64,000 bases of DNA from an uncultured Christensenellaceae bacterium (GTDB taxonomy: Bacteria > Bacillota > Clostridia > Christensenellales > Borkfalkiaceae), in assembly GCA_910586945.1 (NCBI GenBank), contig CAJULO010000001.1, positions 176,997 through 240,996 on the forward strand, given 5' to 3'. Below the pieces are notes generated by a model that saw only the letters and a list, made by a program, of their open reading frames with translations, made no database searches and was not told the DNA's origin. How positions within the stretch are numbered: the stretch's first letter is position 1; each line of letters begins with the position of its first letter. Below, one piece after another: positions 26,950 through 36,528 of the stretch. The position numbers and the translations under genes are program-made.

Positions 26950-28500
26950 TTATAGTAGAGGTGTAAGTAATCGTAAAAATGCACGATAGATATTCCTAAA
27001 AAATGAGTATTTTATCATACTGTATGATACGCATTGACTAACTTGACAAGTTGCTAAAAAGTCATCTTTTAATGCTATTGCAACATCCTCATTGCTAAAT
27101 AAAATGTTGCATTCATGTTGTAAATAAAAACTTCTAAAATCCATATTACTTGAACCAATAACTGCATAACTATCGTCAACAACAATACTTTTAGCGTGTA
27201 AAAATCCTGGAGAATATAAATAAATTTTTACGCCACTTGGCAATAATTGCTTATAGTTTGCCTTTGTTTGTGCATAAACATATTTTTTATCTGGTTTTTG
27301 TGGAATAGTTATACGCACATCAATACCAGATTTTGCTGCAGTTGTTAATGCTCTTTGCATTTCATTATCAAGTAGTAAATAAGGGGTGTTTATATAGATA
27401 TATTTTTTTGCCTGATAAATTAGACGTAAATAGATATTTTCTGTACATGCATAGTGATGGTTATAAGGAGTATCATAAAATGGAATTGCTACTATATTCC
27501 CTTTAGGACATTCTGCTAAATTTGTTAGATATTGTTGACTTCCGTGTTCTTCGCTGGAAAGTTGCCATAATCTTAAAAACATAGAAGTAAAGTTTTGTAC
27601 TGCTCGACCTTGTATCATAACTCCAGTATCTTTCCAATGTCCAAAACGATTGATAATATTAAAATATTCATCCGCTAAATTGATTCCACCTGTAAAGGCA
27701 GTATTGCCATCAATAACGGTAATTTTTCTGTGTGTTCTATTATTTAGTGCAATATTGATGATGGGTTTAAAACGATTGTATTGTATTACTTTTATGCCAA
27801 ATTTTGCAATTTGTTTATGATAATTTGATGGCAGATGAAAATATGAACCTAAGTCATCATATAGAATCCGTACTTCAACACCTTCTTGTACTTTTTCTTT
27901 TAAAATCTCTAAAATTGCATTCCAAGCTTTGCCTGCAGCTATGATATAATATTCTAAAAATATAAACTTTTTTGCTCTTTTGAGTTGTATTAAAAGTTCT
28001 TCTAAATATTTTTCACCATTATTAAAATATTTGAAATTATAGCAATCTAGATAGGATAGACTGCAGTTTTTTGCTACATAGTTTGCACATAGTTGTGAAA
28101 AGGTATCCACTTGTTGAATCTCTTCATTGAGTTTTGCCGTAGATAAAGTCAGTGTACTGGAAGTTGGCATCCGTTCATATTTTTTGCGTATTTTTTTTCT
28201 AGGACCGTGTTGCATACTCCAAATGAGATAAATAAATACACCAATAGGTGAAAATAAAAAGACAAATACTAACCACGAAACTTTATATTCAGAATGCATA
28301 TCATTATTTAAAATTAAAATTGCTGTGCTTGCATTTAATATAAATATGATGATGACAATTGCTGCAAAAATATAGCGAGAATAAAAACTAAAATAGACTA
28401 AAGGTACCATAACAGCAACGGGTATTAAAACAAGTTGTAAAAGTAATAATAACACATTTGCTGTAAATTTATTGATAAATAGTCTGAAAAATTTTCGCAT
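26950..28500 (-). CDS. cls: Cardiolipin synthase, phospholipase D type
   Basis: 516 residues. Two hydrophobic N-terminal helices (about 14-35 and 40-62) and a third at about 75-92 anchor it in the membrane. Two PLD domains follow with complete HKD motifs: HRKITVIDGNTAFTGG and HAKSIVVDDSYAVIGSSNMD. It joins two phosphatidylglycerols into cardiolipin plus glycerol. Length and architecture match ClsA/Cls of Gram-positives. The dehydrogenase gene lies 28 bp upstream on the same strand, so they may be co-transcribed, although their functions have no obvious link. Confidence 0.94.
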   Translation of the reverse strand: MRKFFRLFINKFTANVLLLLLQLVLIPVAVMVPLVYFSFYSRYIFAAIVIIIFILNASTAILILNNDMHSEYKVSWLVFVFLFSPIGVFIYLIWSMQHGPRKKIRKKYERMPTSSTLTLSTAKLNEEIQQVDTFSQLCANYVAKNCSLSYLDCYNFKYFNNGEKYLEELLIQLKRAKKFIFLEYYIIAAGKAWNAILEILKEKVQEGVEVRILYDDLGSYFHLPSNYHKQIAKFGIKVIQYNRFKPIINIALNNRTHRKITVIDGNTAFTGGINLADEYFNIINRFGHWKDTGVMIQGRAVQNFTSMFLRLWQLSSEEHGSQQYLTNLAECPKGNIVAIPFYDTPYNHHYACTENIYLRLIYQAKKYIYINTPYLLLDNEMQRALTTAAKSGIDVRITIPQKPDKKYVYAQTKANYKQLLPSGVKIYLYSPGFLHAKSIVVDDSYAVIGSSNMDFRSFYLQHECNILFSNEDVAIALKDDFLATCQVSQCVSYSMIKYSFFRNIYRAFLRLLTPLL

Positions 28501-28528
28501 ACTTATTTAACTCCTAAAATAAAAGCGC

Positions 28529-29545
28529 TTATTTTAACATATCTATAATGGATAAAATAACTTCATGATTTTCTAGTTGAGAGAGTGCATAAGTATAGGC
28601 TTCTTTCATATTTGCAATAGGTTCTATTAAAGTGGGAAATAAGGACACATCAATCATTTTATTTGCAAGTAGATTGATTGCATTTTCTTTATTTTTACTT
28701 CCATTTTTAATTGAGACTAAAGTTATCTCTTTATCATGCAAGGATTTAATAGAGATAGACATTTCGTCAAAATAAAATCCAGCAAATACAATTAAACCAC
28801 CATTACTTGTTAGATGTTGTATAAAATTTGGACTTAAGTTACAATTGTTTGTAAATACACTTTTTGTGAGTAGGCGTCCATAACTGATATTTTTTAAATT
28901 TGTTAGTAGATTATTATCATTTAAAAAAGTGTAATATATGCCCACCTGTTTAGCAAGTTCTAGATTTTTAATAGATGAATCCACTAAAATTGGAATTGCT
29001 TTTTTATACATCAATATCTGTGCTAAAAGTATACCCAAATAATTGGCACCAGCAATTAAAACTTGTGTACCAATCTCTATTTCTAGTTTATCAACGACTT
29101 CAAGACAAAGTGATAGTGGACTTATAAATAATGCTTCTTTATCTGTAATTTGTGCAGGTAAAATAAAAGTATTATCATAGTTTGTAATTAAAAATTCGCG
29201 TAAATAACCGTCGTAATTGATACCTGCTGTCTTTAAATTTAAACAATCTTCATTCTCTGTAATACAATTTTGACATGTATGACATCTTTGATTATCTTGT
29301 AAAAAGACGCGTGCATTTTTTTCAAGACCAAATTTGTCATATCCATCAATAATACTACCAATAGCACAGCGCACGGGGATGCGTGGATATTCTATTCCAA
29401 TATCTCCAGCATAGGCATGGTAATCTTGCTCTGTCAGTAATAATTTTGTTACTTTTATTTTAATTTCTTTTTCTTGAAGTGTAACTGGCAAATCTTCATT
29501 TTCTTCAACAAGCGTATTTGCACCTGATAACTTCCAAACTTTCAT
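28529..29545 (-). CDS. Medium-chain dehydrogenase/reductase lacking catalytic zinc ligands
   Basis: 338 residues from the ATG at 29545, which has GAGGAG just upstream; the longer frame starting at 29569 does not. The GroES-like and Rossmann domains resemble threonine or sorbitol dehydrogenases. The structural-zinc lobe is intact: CHTCQNCITENEDC. The catalytic zinc site is not. Where relatives have CGSDxH and GHE, this protein reads TEQDYH and RCAIG. The nucleotide fold VLIAGANYLGILLAQIL deviates from GxGxxG. It may be an inactive, non-zinc or NAD-binding regulatory paralogue. No partner gene hints at a substrate. Confidence 0.8.
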   Translation of the reverse strand: MKVWKLSGANTLVEENEDLPVTLQEKEIKIKVTKLLLTEQDYHAYAGDIGIEYPRIPVRCAIGSIIDGYDKFGLEKNARVFLQDNQRCHTCQNCITENEDCLNLKTAGINYDGYLREFLITNYDNTFILPAQITDKEALFISPLSLCLEVVDKLEIEIGTQVLIAGANYLGILLAQILMYKKAIPILVDSSIKNLELAKQVGIYYTFLNDNNLLTNLKNISYGRLLTKSVFTNNCNLSPNFIQHLTSNGGLIVFAGFYFDEMSISIKSLHDKEITLVSIKNGSKNKENAINLLANKMIDVSLFPTLIEPIANMKEAYTYALSQLENHEVILSIIDMLK

Positions 29546-29679
29546 ATTCTCCTCAAAAAAATTATGCAATATAAGTCAATTGCATAAATAAATTTACATT
29601 ACTATTATAGCATTTTTTGCTAAAAATGCAACTAATTTAATACAGACAAAATTAAATTCAAAAAAATGATGTTATTTTG

Positions 29680-29707
29680 TTGACTTTTTTATTTATTTGA
29701 CTATACT
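29680..29707 (+). promoter_or_regulatory. Promoter of rpmE
   Basis: -35 TTGACT (29680-29685), 16-bp spacer, -10 TATACT (29702-29707); ATG at 29746 after AGAGG. Confidence 0.65.
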
Positions 29708-29745
29708 AGATAATATTATATAATAAATTTTTAGAGGTAATATTT

Positions 29746-29949
29746 ATGAAAAAAGATATTCATCCAGATTACCATGAAGTTACAGTAAATTGTGCTTGCG
29801 GTGCAAGTTTTAAAACTGGAACAACCAAGAGTGGTGATGTGTTAAAAGTGGATATTTGTAGTAAATGCCATCCATTTTTTACAGGAAAACAAAAATTAGT
29901 TGATACAGGCGGTAGAGTGGACAAATTTAAAAAACGCTACGGTATTTAA
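29746..29949 (+). CDS. rpmE: Ribosomal protein bL31, zinc-binding form
   Basis: 67 residues, the standard length. The N-terminus MKKDIHPDYHEVTVNCACG and the pair CxC...CxxC (C16, C18, C37, C40) identify the zinc-containing C+ form, implying zinc-sufficient growth as the default and possibly a zinc-free paralogue elsewhere. GGRVDKFKKRYG at the C-terminus is typical. It has its own promoter and a terminator, and precedes the DUF1385-prmC gene as in many Clostridia. Confidence 0.97.
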   Translation: MKKDIHPDYHEVTVNCACGASFKTGTTKSGDVLKVDICSKCHPFFTGKQKLVDTGGRVDKFKKRYGI

Positions 29950-29957
29950 GTTAGTTT

Positions 29958-29991
29958 TACAGCTTCAAGACTTGCTTGAAGCTGTAATTTT
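29958..29991 (+). terminator. Rho-independent terminator after rpmE
   Basis: 12-bp stem TACAGCTTCAAG with its complement (29975-29986), followed by ATTTTTTG. Confidence 0.8.
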
Positions 29992-30080
29992 TGTACATAG
30001 AAGTAGATATACTCAATGCAAATAGGCGATATCTTTGCTTTTATTCATCCATTTATCTCATAGGTTTTAGAAGGTAAAGT

Positions 30081-32024
30081 ATGCAAAATAATTTTGAAAA
30101 TAAAGACAATACAATTCAAGTAAATGAAGAGCGTAATTATGATAGTACTCTGCATCATATATCTGAAGATATGCAAGAGGAAAATACAATACAAAATAAA
30201 AAGCTAAAGAAAAATAAGAAAAATAGAACATTGAGTGGTTTTGCCGTATTAGAAGGGGTTACTGTTTATGAGCAACAGTATATTGCCACTGCCGTGCGTG
30301 ACCCAGAAAATATTATTCAGATTGAAAATAGAGAAGTACATCCTAAAAGGATTTTAACACTTTTAAAAGGAATTTTTTTTCTACGGGGAATACTTTACTT
30401 TTTTATAAATTTTTTTATTGTTACGAAACATCTTTATCGCTCTACTGAAATGTCTATTGATGATAGCAACAATAGTAAGTTTAACAAGTGGATGGAAGAT
30501 AAATTAAAAATAAATATATCTTCTACCTTAACATTTTTATTTTTAATTTTGTTGATTACATTGGCAATTGTTGTATTTGCTTGGGTACCAATCATTTTAG
30601 CGGATAAAATTGTAGAATTAAATTGGCAGTGGTTTCATATAAAAAGTGTACCATACTACCTTTTTTTAGCAACAATTCGTCTCATTATTTTCTTATTTTA
30701 TATTCTTATACTCAGTTTGTTACCGACAATTAAACGTATCATGCAATATCTGGGGGCACAACATAAAACTATCAATTGTGTAAAGGATAAAAATGAAGTA
30801 ACAGTTAAAAATGTTATGCATTCCTCTCGCTATTTGGAAAATTGTCCAATCAATTTTTTATATTTGACAGTTGTTGCTGGTATAGTTGTCTTTCCAATTT
30901 TAGATATCTTTTTACCGAATTTGTTTATAAACATAAAGTCAAATATTCTCATAGTCTTTTTGAATATTAGTCTACACATTCTGGCTATACCTATCCTTGC
31001 TAGTATAGTGTATGAACTCATTCAACTTTTTGCACTCAGTAATAGTAAATTTTTATTAGTGTTTAAAAGTCCAAATTATTTAATGCAATTTTTAACAGTG
31101 AAAGAACCAGATGAGGATATGATTGCAGTGGCAATTGCTGCTTATAAGACAGTTAAAGATATGACAAATGGTAAAGAGGTTCAATTGACAAAATTTATTT
31201 TTTCACGCTCTGTTCGTCAATATTTAAAGGATTTAAAAGAAAGATTTGCTCTGAAAAATATTGATGAAAGTGATGCTGAATGGCTAATTTCCATTAAAAC
31301 AGATATACCACGTAGTGAACTTATTGAGAGTAGAGCAATTTTAATGCCTTCTAAAATTAAACAATTAGAAGGATTTGTATCTGCTCGTTTAGATGGTAAA
31401 CCATTATGGTATGTACTGGGTAGCACAAGTTTTTATGGCAGCGAATTCTTAGTGGATGAAAGAGTTTTAATTCCGAGACCGGAGACGGAGCTACTTGTAG
31501 AACAAGTAATCAAGACGATTGATAAAGGCAATAAAGTTTTGGATTTATGTACAGGTAGTGGTTGTATAGCCGTTACAATTGCAAAAGAATGTAGACATCT
31601 AAATTTAACAGTAACTGCTGCTGATATAAGTGCAGATGCTCTGCAACTCGCACAAAAAAATGCTAATTTAAATGGAACAAATATTACTTTTGTGGAAAGC
31701 AATATGTTTGAAAATATTCAAGGACAATTTGATGTCATTATCTGTAATCCACCTTATATTAAACATGAAGATATTGTAAAATTGCAACCTGAAATTAAAA
31801 ATTATGAACCTATTTTGGCACTAGATGGTGGGGTAACTGGCCTAGATTTTTATAGAATTTTAGCACAGGAAGCACACAAATATTTAACACCTAATGGAAC
31901 ACTTTTATTAGAATGTGGAGAAGGACAAACAGAGGAAATTGTAAAGATGCTTGAAAATTTTGAATTTAAAATAATAATACGAGATTTAAATGGTATTGAC
32001 CGTTTTATTCGTGCAATGCTATAA
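30081..32024 (+). CDS. prmC: DUF1385 membrane protein fused to PrmC release-factor methyltransferase
   Basis: 647 residues in one uninterrupted frame. Residues about 50-370 are a DUF1385 domain: GFAVLEGV, TAVRDP, four or five membrane helices, GAQHKTINC in place of the usual GAEHK, and the C-terminal LMQFLTVKEPDEDMIAVAI. Residues about 375-647 are a full PrmC (HemK): an N-terminal helical domain, WYVLGSTSFYG, PRPETELLVE, the SAM-binding DLCTGSGCIAV and catalytic NPPY. PrmC methylates the Gln of the GGQ motif in release factors; prfA, its substrate, follows 30 bp downstream. DUF1385 and prmC are normally separate neighbouring genes, so here they are fused, placing the methyltransferase at the membrane. 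The ribosome site is weak (AAGGTAAAG). Confidence 0.93.
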   Translation: MQNNFENKDNTIQVNEERNYDSTLHHISEDMQEENTIQNKKLKKNKKNRTLSGFAVLEGVTVYEQQYIATAVRDPENIIQIENREVHPKRILTLLKGIFFLRGILYFFINFFIVTKHLYRSTEMSIDDSNNSKFNKWMEDKLKINISSTLTFLFLILLITLAIVVFAWVPIILADKIVELNWQWFHIKSVPYYLFLATIRLIIFLFYILILSLLPTIKRIMQYLGAQHKTINCVKDKNEVTVKNVMHSSRYLENCPINFLYLTVVAGIVVFPILDIFLPNLFINIKSNILIVFLNISLHILAIPILASIVYELIQLFALSNSKFLLVFKSPNYLMQFLTVKEPDEDMIAVAIAAYKTVKDMTNGKEVQLTKFIFSRSVRQYLKDLKERFALKNIDESDAEWLISIKTDIPRSELIESRAILMPSKIKQLEGFVSARLDGKPLWYVLGSTSFYGSEFLVDERVLIPRPETELLVEQVIKTIDKGNKVLDLCTGSGCIAVTIAKECRHLNLTVTAADISADALQLAQKNANLNGTNITFVESNMFENIQGQFDVIICNPPYIKHEDIVKLQPEIKNYEPILALDGGVTGLDFYRILAQEAHKYLTPNGTLLLECGEGQTEEIVKMLENFEFKIIIRDLNGIDRFIRAML

Positions 32025-32054
32025 AATAAATATTTTATAAAAGTTGGTGCAATT

Positions 32055-33131
32055 ATGTTCAAAAAACTAGATGATATTTTAAATAGATATAAGCTGCTTG
32101 CCGAAGAGATTGCAGACCCTAAGATTATTGCACAGACGGATAAATGGACAGCTTGTACAAAAGAGTATGCAGACCTTGCAGAACCTGTAGAACTCTATAT
32201 GCAATATCTAAAAATTGAAAAGGAAATGCAAGATGCCTTTGCAAGTGCAGAACAGGAAACAGATAAAGAGTTGAGAGACCTTTTAAATGAAGAAGGATAT
32301 ACTTGTAAGGAAAATCTTGCAAAATTGAAAGAGGAATTACGTATATTACTGCTTCCTAAAGATAAAAATGATGATAAAAGTGTTGTGATTGAAATTCGAG
32401 GAGGCGCTGGTGGCGATGAAGCAAATTTATTTGCCTATGAACTCTATAGAATGTATTGTTATTATGCTGAAGCAATGCGTTGGAAAACTGAGATTTTAGA
32501 TTTAAATGAAACGGAGTTAGGCGGATTTAAAGAAGTTATTTTCAATGTATCTGGTAAGGGAGCATATAGTAAATTAAAATATGAAAGTGGTGTACATCGT
32601 GTGCAACGTGTGCCTGCAACAGAGTCGCAAGGACGCGTACATACATCTACAGTCACTGTTGCTGTTCTACCGGAGGTTGAAGATGTTGAAGTAGAAATTC
32701 TTGATAAAGATTTAAAGATAGATACTTTTCGTTCTGGCGGAGCTGGTGGGCAACATGTAAATAAAACGGAAAGTAGTATTCGTATAACACATTTGCCAAC
32801 AGGTATTATTGTAACTTGTCAAGATGAACGTTCACAAATTAAAAATAGAGATAAAGCTATGAAAGTTTTAAAAAGTAGACTTTATGACTATTATGCAACA
32901 AAAAGTCAAACAGAATATGCAGAAAATCGTAAAAGTCAGGTTGGTACGGGGGATAGAAGTGAACGCATTCGTACTTATAATTTCCCACAAAATCGTGTAA
33001 CAGACCATCGCATTGGCTTGACATTGTATGCACTTGATAATTTTATGCTTGGAGATATCAATCATATGGTAGAAAGTCTTGCAATTGCTGATAGAGAGGC
33101 ACAACTTGCTTTTTCTGCAGAGGAAGAGTAG
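32055..33131 (+). CDS. prfA: Peptide chain release factor 1
   Basis: 358 residues, standard RF1 length. Reads UAA and UAG. The stop-recognition tripeptide region VPATESQGRVHTS and the peptidyl-hydrolysis loop SGGAGGQHVNKTESS with GGQ are intact. Gene order prmC then prfA is conserved in Firmicutes. No internal frameshift, unlike prfB in many species. The ATG has only a weak ribosome site, suggesting coupling to the upstream gene. Confidence 0.97.
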   Translation: MFKKLDDILNRYKLLAEEIADPKIIAQTDKWTACTKEYADLAEPVELYMQYLKIEKEMQDAFASAEQETDKELRDLLNEEGYTCKENLAKLKEELRILLLPKDKNDDKSVVIEIRGGAGGDEANLFAYELYRMYCYYAEAMRWKTEILDLNETELGGFKEVIFNVSGKGAYSKLKYESGVHRVQRVPATESQGRVHTSTVTVAVLPEVEDVEVEILDKDLKIDTFRSGGAGGQHVNKTESSIRITHLPTGIIVTCQDERSQIKNRDKAMKVLKSRLYDYYATKSQTEYAENRKSQVGTGDRSERIRTYNFPQNRVTDHRIGLTLYALDNFMLGDINHMVESLAIADREAQLAFSAEEE

Positions 33132-33162
33132 TTTATAAATAAAAATTTTGAGGTAGATGCAG

Positions 33163-34356
33163 ATGGATATTTCAATAAGAATGAAAGCTATTTCACCTTC
33201 TTTAACTTTAAGTATTACAGCAAAAGCAAAAGCTTTAAAAGAAGAAGGTGTATCTATAATCAGTTTTGGAGCGGGTGAACCAGATTTTAATACACCTAAA
33301 TATATTATAGATGCTGCAAAAAAAGTGATGGAGAGTGGAACAATTAAATATACACCATCTTCAGGAATGTTGCGTTTGCGTCAAAAAATTGCAGATAAAT
33401 TTTTACAAGAACAGGGACTTAGCTATAAAGCAAACCAAATTATTGTATCTAATGGAGCAAAACAGTCTATTTTTAATACTGTCGCTGCATTGATAAATGA
33501 AGGGGATGAAGTTATCATTTTAGCCCCATATTGGTTGACTTATCCGGAAATTATTACTGTGTGTGGTGGCAAGCCAATATGCATCAAAGGAGAGGAAAAA
33601 AATAGATTTAAAGTCACTCCACAGCAAATTGCACAGGCTTGCACTTCCAAAACAAAAATGCTTATTTTAAATAGTCCTGTTAATCCTACTGGGGCAGTGT
33701 ATACAAAAGAAGAAATTATTGCTATTGCTAAAATTTTAGAGGATAAAAACATCTATATTTTGTCTGATGAAATTTACAGCAAACTGATTTATAATGGGCA
33801 AGAACATTTTTCTATTGCTTGCGTCAATGAAAAAATTAAGCATAAAACAATTGTAGTCAATGGCGTATCTAAGACATATGCTATGACTGGTTGGCGTATT
33901 GGTTGGCTTGCTGCCAATGAACAAATCGCAAAAGCTATTGATTCTTTTCAAAGTCATTCTACATCTAATGCATGTACAATCAGTCAATATGCTGCACTTG
34001 CCGCTTTAGAGGCTGACAACAGTAGTGAAGTGCAACAAATGATTGCAACTTTTAATAGCAGACGCATATTTATGCTTGATAAACTTGCCAAAATAAAAGA
34101 TATTCAAGCAATTCCAGCAGATGGGGCTTTTTATGTGATGGTCAATGTAGCTAAAGTGTATGGTAAAAAATTTAATGGTGTAGTCCTTAAAAATTCCATT
34201 GATTTTGCAAATGCACTCTTAGATGCTGGTGTAGCTGTTATTCCAGCAATTGCTTTTGGGGCGGATGAATGTATTCGTCTATCCTATGCCGTTTCAAAAG
34301 AGGATATTGAAGAGGGACTAAATAGAATTGAAAAATTTATAAATATGTTACAATAG
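33163..34356 (+). CDS. Aspartate aminotransferase-like class I/II aminotransferase
   Basis: 397 residues from ATG 33163, 9 bp after TGAGG; the ATG at 33157 is too close to it. Fold-type I PLP enzyme with SFGAGEPDFNTP, the Tyr stacking region, NSPVNPTGAVY, the SDEIYS motif, the PLP lysine in VSKTYAMTGWRIGW (about 237) and the C-terminal Arg in CIRLSYA. It resembles AspC/AspB of Bacillus, which transaminates aspartate and oxaloacetate; related enzymes act on aromatic or branched substrates. The threonine synthase paralogue and the asd-dapA-dapB block nearby suggest an aspartate-family amino acid context. Confidence 0.92.
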   Translation: MDISIRMKAISPSLTLSITAKAKALKEEGVSIISFGAGEPDFNTPKYIIDAAKKVMESGTIKYTPSSGMLRLRQKIADKFLQEQGLSYKANQIIVSNGAKQSIFNTVAALINEGDEVIILAPYWLTYPEIITVCGGKPICIKGEEKNRFKVTPQQIAQACTSKTKMLILNSPVNPTGAVYTKEEIIAIAKILEDKNIYILSDEIYSKLIYNGQEHFSIACVNEKIKHKTIVVNGVSKTYAMTGWRIGWLAANEQIAKAIDSFQSHSTSNACTISQYAALAALEADNSSEVQQMIATFNSRRIFMLDKLAKIKDIQAIPADGAFYVMVNVAKVYGKKFNGVVLKNSIDFANALLDAGVAVIPAIAFGADECIRLSYAVSKEDIEEGLNRIEKFINMLQ

Positions 34357-34363
34357 GTATAGT

Positions 34364-35839
34364 ATGAACTGTGCAACAATTTATAACAATCAAAAAACTT
34401 CACTATTAAAAGCTATCTTACAAGGACTTGACAGAGATTTAGGGCTATTTGTGCCAACTACTTTTTATAAATTTATAGAGGAAGATTATCAAAAAATGCA
34501 AGATATGCTATTTGCAGAACGTCTTGCATATATCTTGCAATTTTTTTTTGATGGAGAATTAGATTTTGCGACTCTAAAAGCAGATTGTCTACAAGCAATG
34601 CAAACTTTTGCTGTAGAGGATGTATTGCCAGTTGTCAAAATAGATAAAAACTTATTTATTGCAGAATTATTGTATGGCCAAACACATTCTTTTTATGATT
34701 TTGCAAATGCTCTATTTCCATTGATTTATAGGCACGCTTATGAGAAATACGGAGAAAATAAAAAATCAATTGTATTTGCCGCAACGGATGTAAATAGTGC
34801 AAGTGCAATTGCAACAGCTATGAAAGCGTGTCAAGAAATACAAACTATCTTATTGTATCCAGCTGCCTTTTGCAGCAAACTACAAATGAGAGAAATTGCG
34901 AGTAAACATGGTGAAAATATTGAAATTTTACCAATAGAAGCATCAGATTTAGAGGATGTTGAAGAACTTTTACTACAGTTTTTAAAGGAAAATAGAACAA
35001 AATTAGAGGAAAAAGGCTATTGTGTGACTATACTTGGTGAGTGGAATATTTTGAATATTTTAGTACAAATAGCGATTTTTGTATCAAGTTATCTAGATAT
35101 TTTATCAGCAAAGGAAATAGGAAAAACGCAAAATATTGATATATTATTACCAATAGAGCATTATTCTAATTTTACAGCAGTGCTTTATGCAAAACAGATG
35201 GGGATATCTATACAAAATATCATAGTTGGTATGAATATAAATTCTACTTTTTATCAAGCATTGCAAAAAGGATATTTTACAAGACAGGATTCCAATTTAA
35301 CCATAGCACCAGCAATGGATAGCAATGCTCCTTATGCTCTATTTAGAGCTCTAGCGTTATTTGATACTCTACCTTTAAAAGAACAAATGCAGGCATTTTT
35401 GCAGAAAAAATCTTTTGCAATCAGTCCTGCACAAAAACAAGGTTTGACAAAAAATATATTTTATGTATCGGCAAAAGAAGATGAACAAATCAATAGTATT
35501 TTTAATTTTTTTGAAGAGTATAGTTATCTGTTAGATACACATACCGCATGTGCAGAAAATGCCTATCAAACTCTTTTAGACAATAGAGTGTTAGCAAATA
35601 GCAATCGTTTACTTTTTACAACAGTGCATCCATTCAAATATCCACAAGATACTATGTATGCTGTAACTGGTGAAGATATAAATGATACTTTTAAAGCAAT
35701 GAAGCACTTAGAGATGGCAACAGCAATGCAAGCTCCTAAGAGTTTCAAAAAATTGCGTACATTACAAATAAAATTGCAAGAAGTATCTATACAAAATTGT
35801 AAATTATTTTTACAAAATTTAGTGGATATAGGACTATAA
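34364..35839 (+). CDS. Threonine synthase-like protein without the PLP lysine (probable pseudoenzyme)
   Basis: 491 residues, the length of class I threonine synthases. The N-terminal pattern (KTSLLKAILQGLDRDLGLFVP) and the order of secondary elements match ThrC. The active-site blocks are altered: the usual GPTLAFKD reads GQTHSFYD, so the PLP lysine is Tyr111; ATSGDTG reads ATDVNSA; and the SINWARI block reads GEWNILNI. A PLP-dependent synthase activity is therefore unlikely. Nevertheless the frame is intact and tightly placed (7 bp after the aminotransferase, abutting the GNAT gene), so it appears maintained. A binding, regulatory or structural role is inferred. Confidence 0.8.
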   Translation: MNCATIYNNQKTSLLKAILQGLDRDLGLFVPTTFYKFIEEDYQKMQDMLFAERLAYILQFFFDGELDFATLKADCLQAMQTFAVEDVLPVVKIDKNLFIAELLYGQTHSFYDFANALFPLIYRHAYEKYGENKKSIVFAATDVNSASAIATAMKACQEIQTILLYPAAFCSKLQMREIASKHGENIEILPIEASDLEDVEELLLQFLKENRTKLEEKGYCVTILGEWNILNILVQIAIFVSSYLDILSAKEIGKTQNIDILLPIEHYSNFTAVLYAKQMGISIQNIIVGMNINSTFYQALQKGYFTRQDSNLTIAPAMDSNAPYALFRALALFDTLPLKEQMQAFLQKKSFAISPAQKQGLTKNIFYVSAKEDEQINSIFNFFEEYSYLLDTHTACAENAYQTLLDNRVLANSNRLLFTTVHPFKYPQDTMYAVTGEDINDTFKAMKHLEMATAMQAPKSFKKLRTLQIKLQEVSIQNCKLFLQNLVDIGL

Positions 35840-36403
35840 ATGGCACTGTTTGGAAAGAAAGTAAAAAAAAGTATGCAAGATTATAAACTAATATTAGAAT
35901 TGTATAAAAGTGCTTTTCCTAAAAATGAAAGAATTCCGCTTTGCTTATTAAAATGGGATTCTAAGCGGAAAAATATAGATTTTTTAGCTTTTTATGACGA
36001 TGAAAATTTTAATACATTTGTTGGATTTGTCTATCTCTTACATCATAATAGTTTAAGTTATCTCTGTTTTTTTGCAATTGCTGAACAAGTGCGAGGGAAA
36101 GGCTATGGGAGTAAAATTTTACAATATTTACAAAAAGAATATGCTAAACAGACGATTGTGCTTGCAATTGAAGAAGTTAATCCAAAATATGATAACTATG
36201 AAGAGCGTCTAAAACGCCAAGATTTCTATCAAAAAAATAATTTTACTCTCTCTGGAATGTCTATTACAGAACGAAAAGTAAATTATTTTTTAATGCATTA
36301 TGGCAAAGAACAAAATCAAACTGCGTATAAACAACTTTTTAAGAGATATGCTTGTGGACTTATTCCCATAAAAATTTATGATAAAAATGGTAATAAATTA
36401 TGA
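35840..36403 (+). CDS. GNAT-family N-acetyltransferase
   Basis: 187 residues. The acetyl-CoA-binding motif A is clear: LCFFAIAEQVRGKGYGSKIL, with the R/Q-x-x-G-x-G/A signature as QVRGKGYG. It continues with an AIEEVNPKYDNYEERLKRQDFYQKN region, as in acetyltransferases that end with a YxKxGF-type motif (here FYQKNNF). The acceptor is not predictable. It starts right at the stop of the pseudo-threonine synthase, so it is co-translated, and ends the operon. Confidence 0.85.
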   Translation: MALFGKKVKKSMQDYKLILELYKSAFPKNERIPLCLLKWDSKRKNIDFLAFYDDENFNTFVGFVYLLHHNSLSYLCFFAIAEQVRGKGYGSKILQYLQKEYAKQTIVLAIEEVNPKYDNYEERLKRQDFYQKNNFTLSGMSITERKVNYFLMHYGKEQNQTAYKQLFKRYACGLIPIKIYDKNGNKL

Positions 36404-36444
36404 ACTCTATTAGAGTATAATAATAAAATAATTTTATTTTATCC

Positions 36445-36493
36445 TATATCAGAAAAGGGAGTTACATAAACTGTAACTCCCTTTTCTGATATA
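36445..36493. terminator. Strong hairpin terminator between convergent operons
   Basis: A roughly 20-bp stem (TATATCAGAAAAGGGAGTTA with its complement) ends in ATATAAAAAA on plus and contains T-rich flanks. It separates the GNAT gene from dapB and can serve both strands. Confidence 0.75.
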
Positions 36494-36528
36494 TAAAAAA
36501 TTTATGCGAAGATATATTTTCTCTAAAT

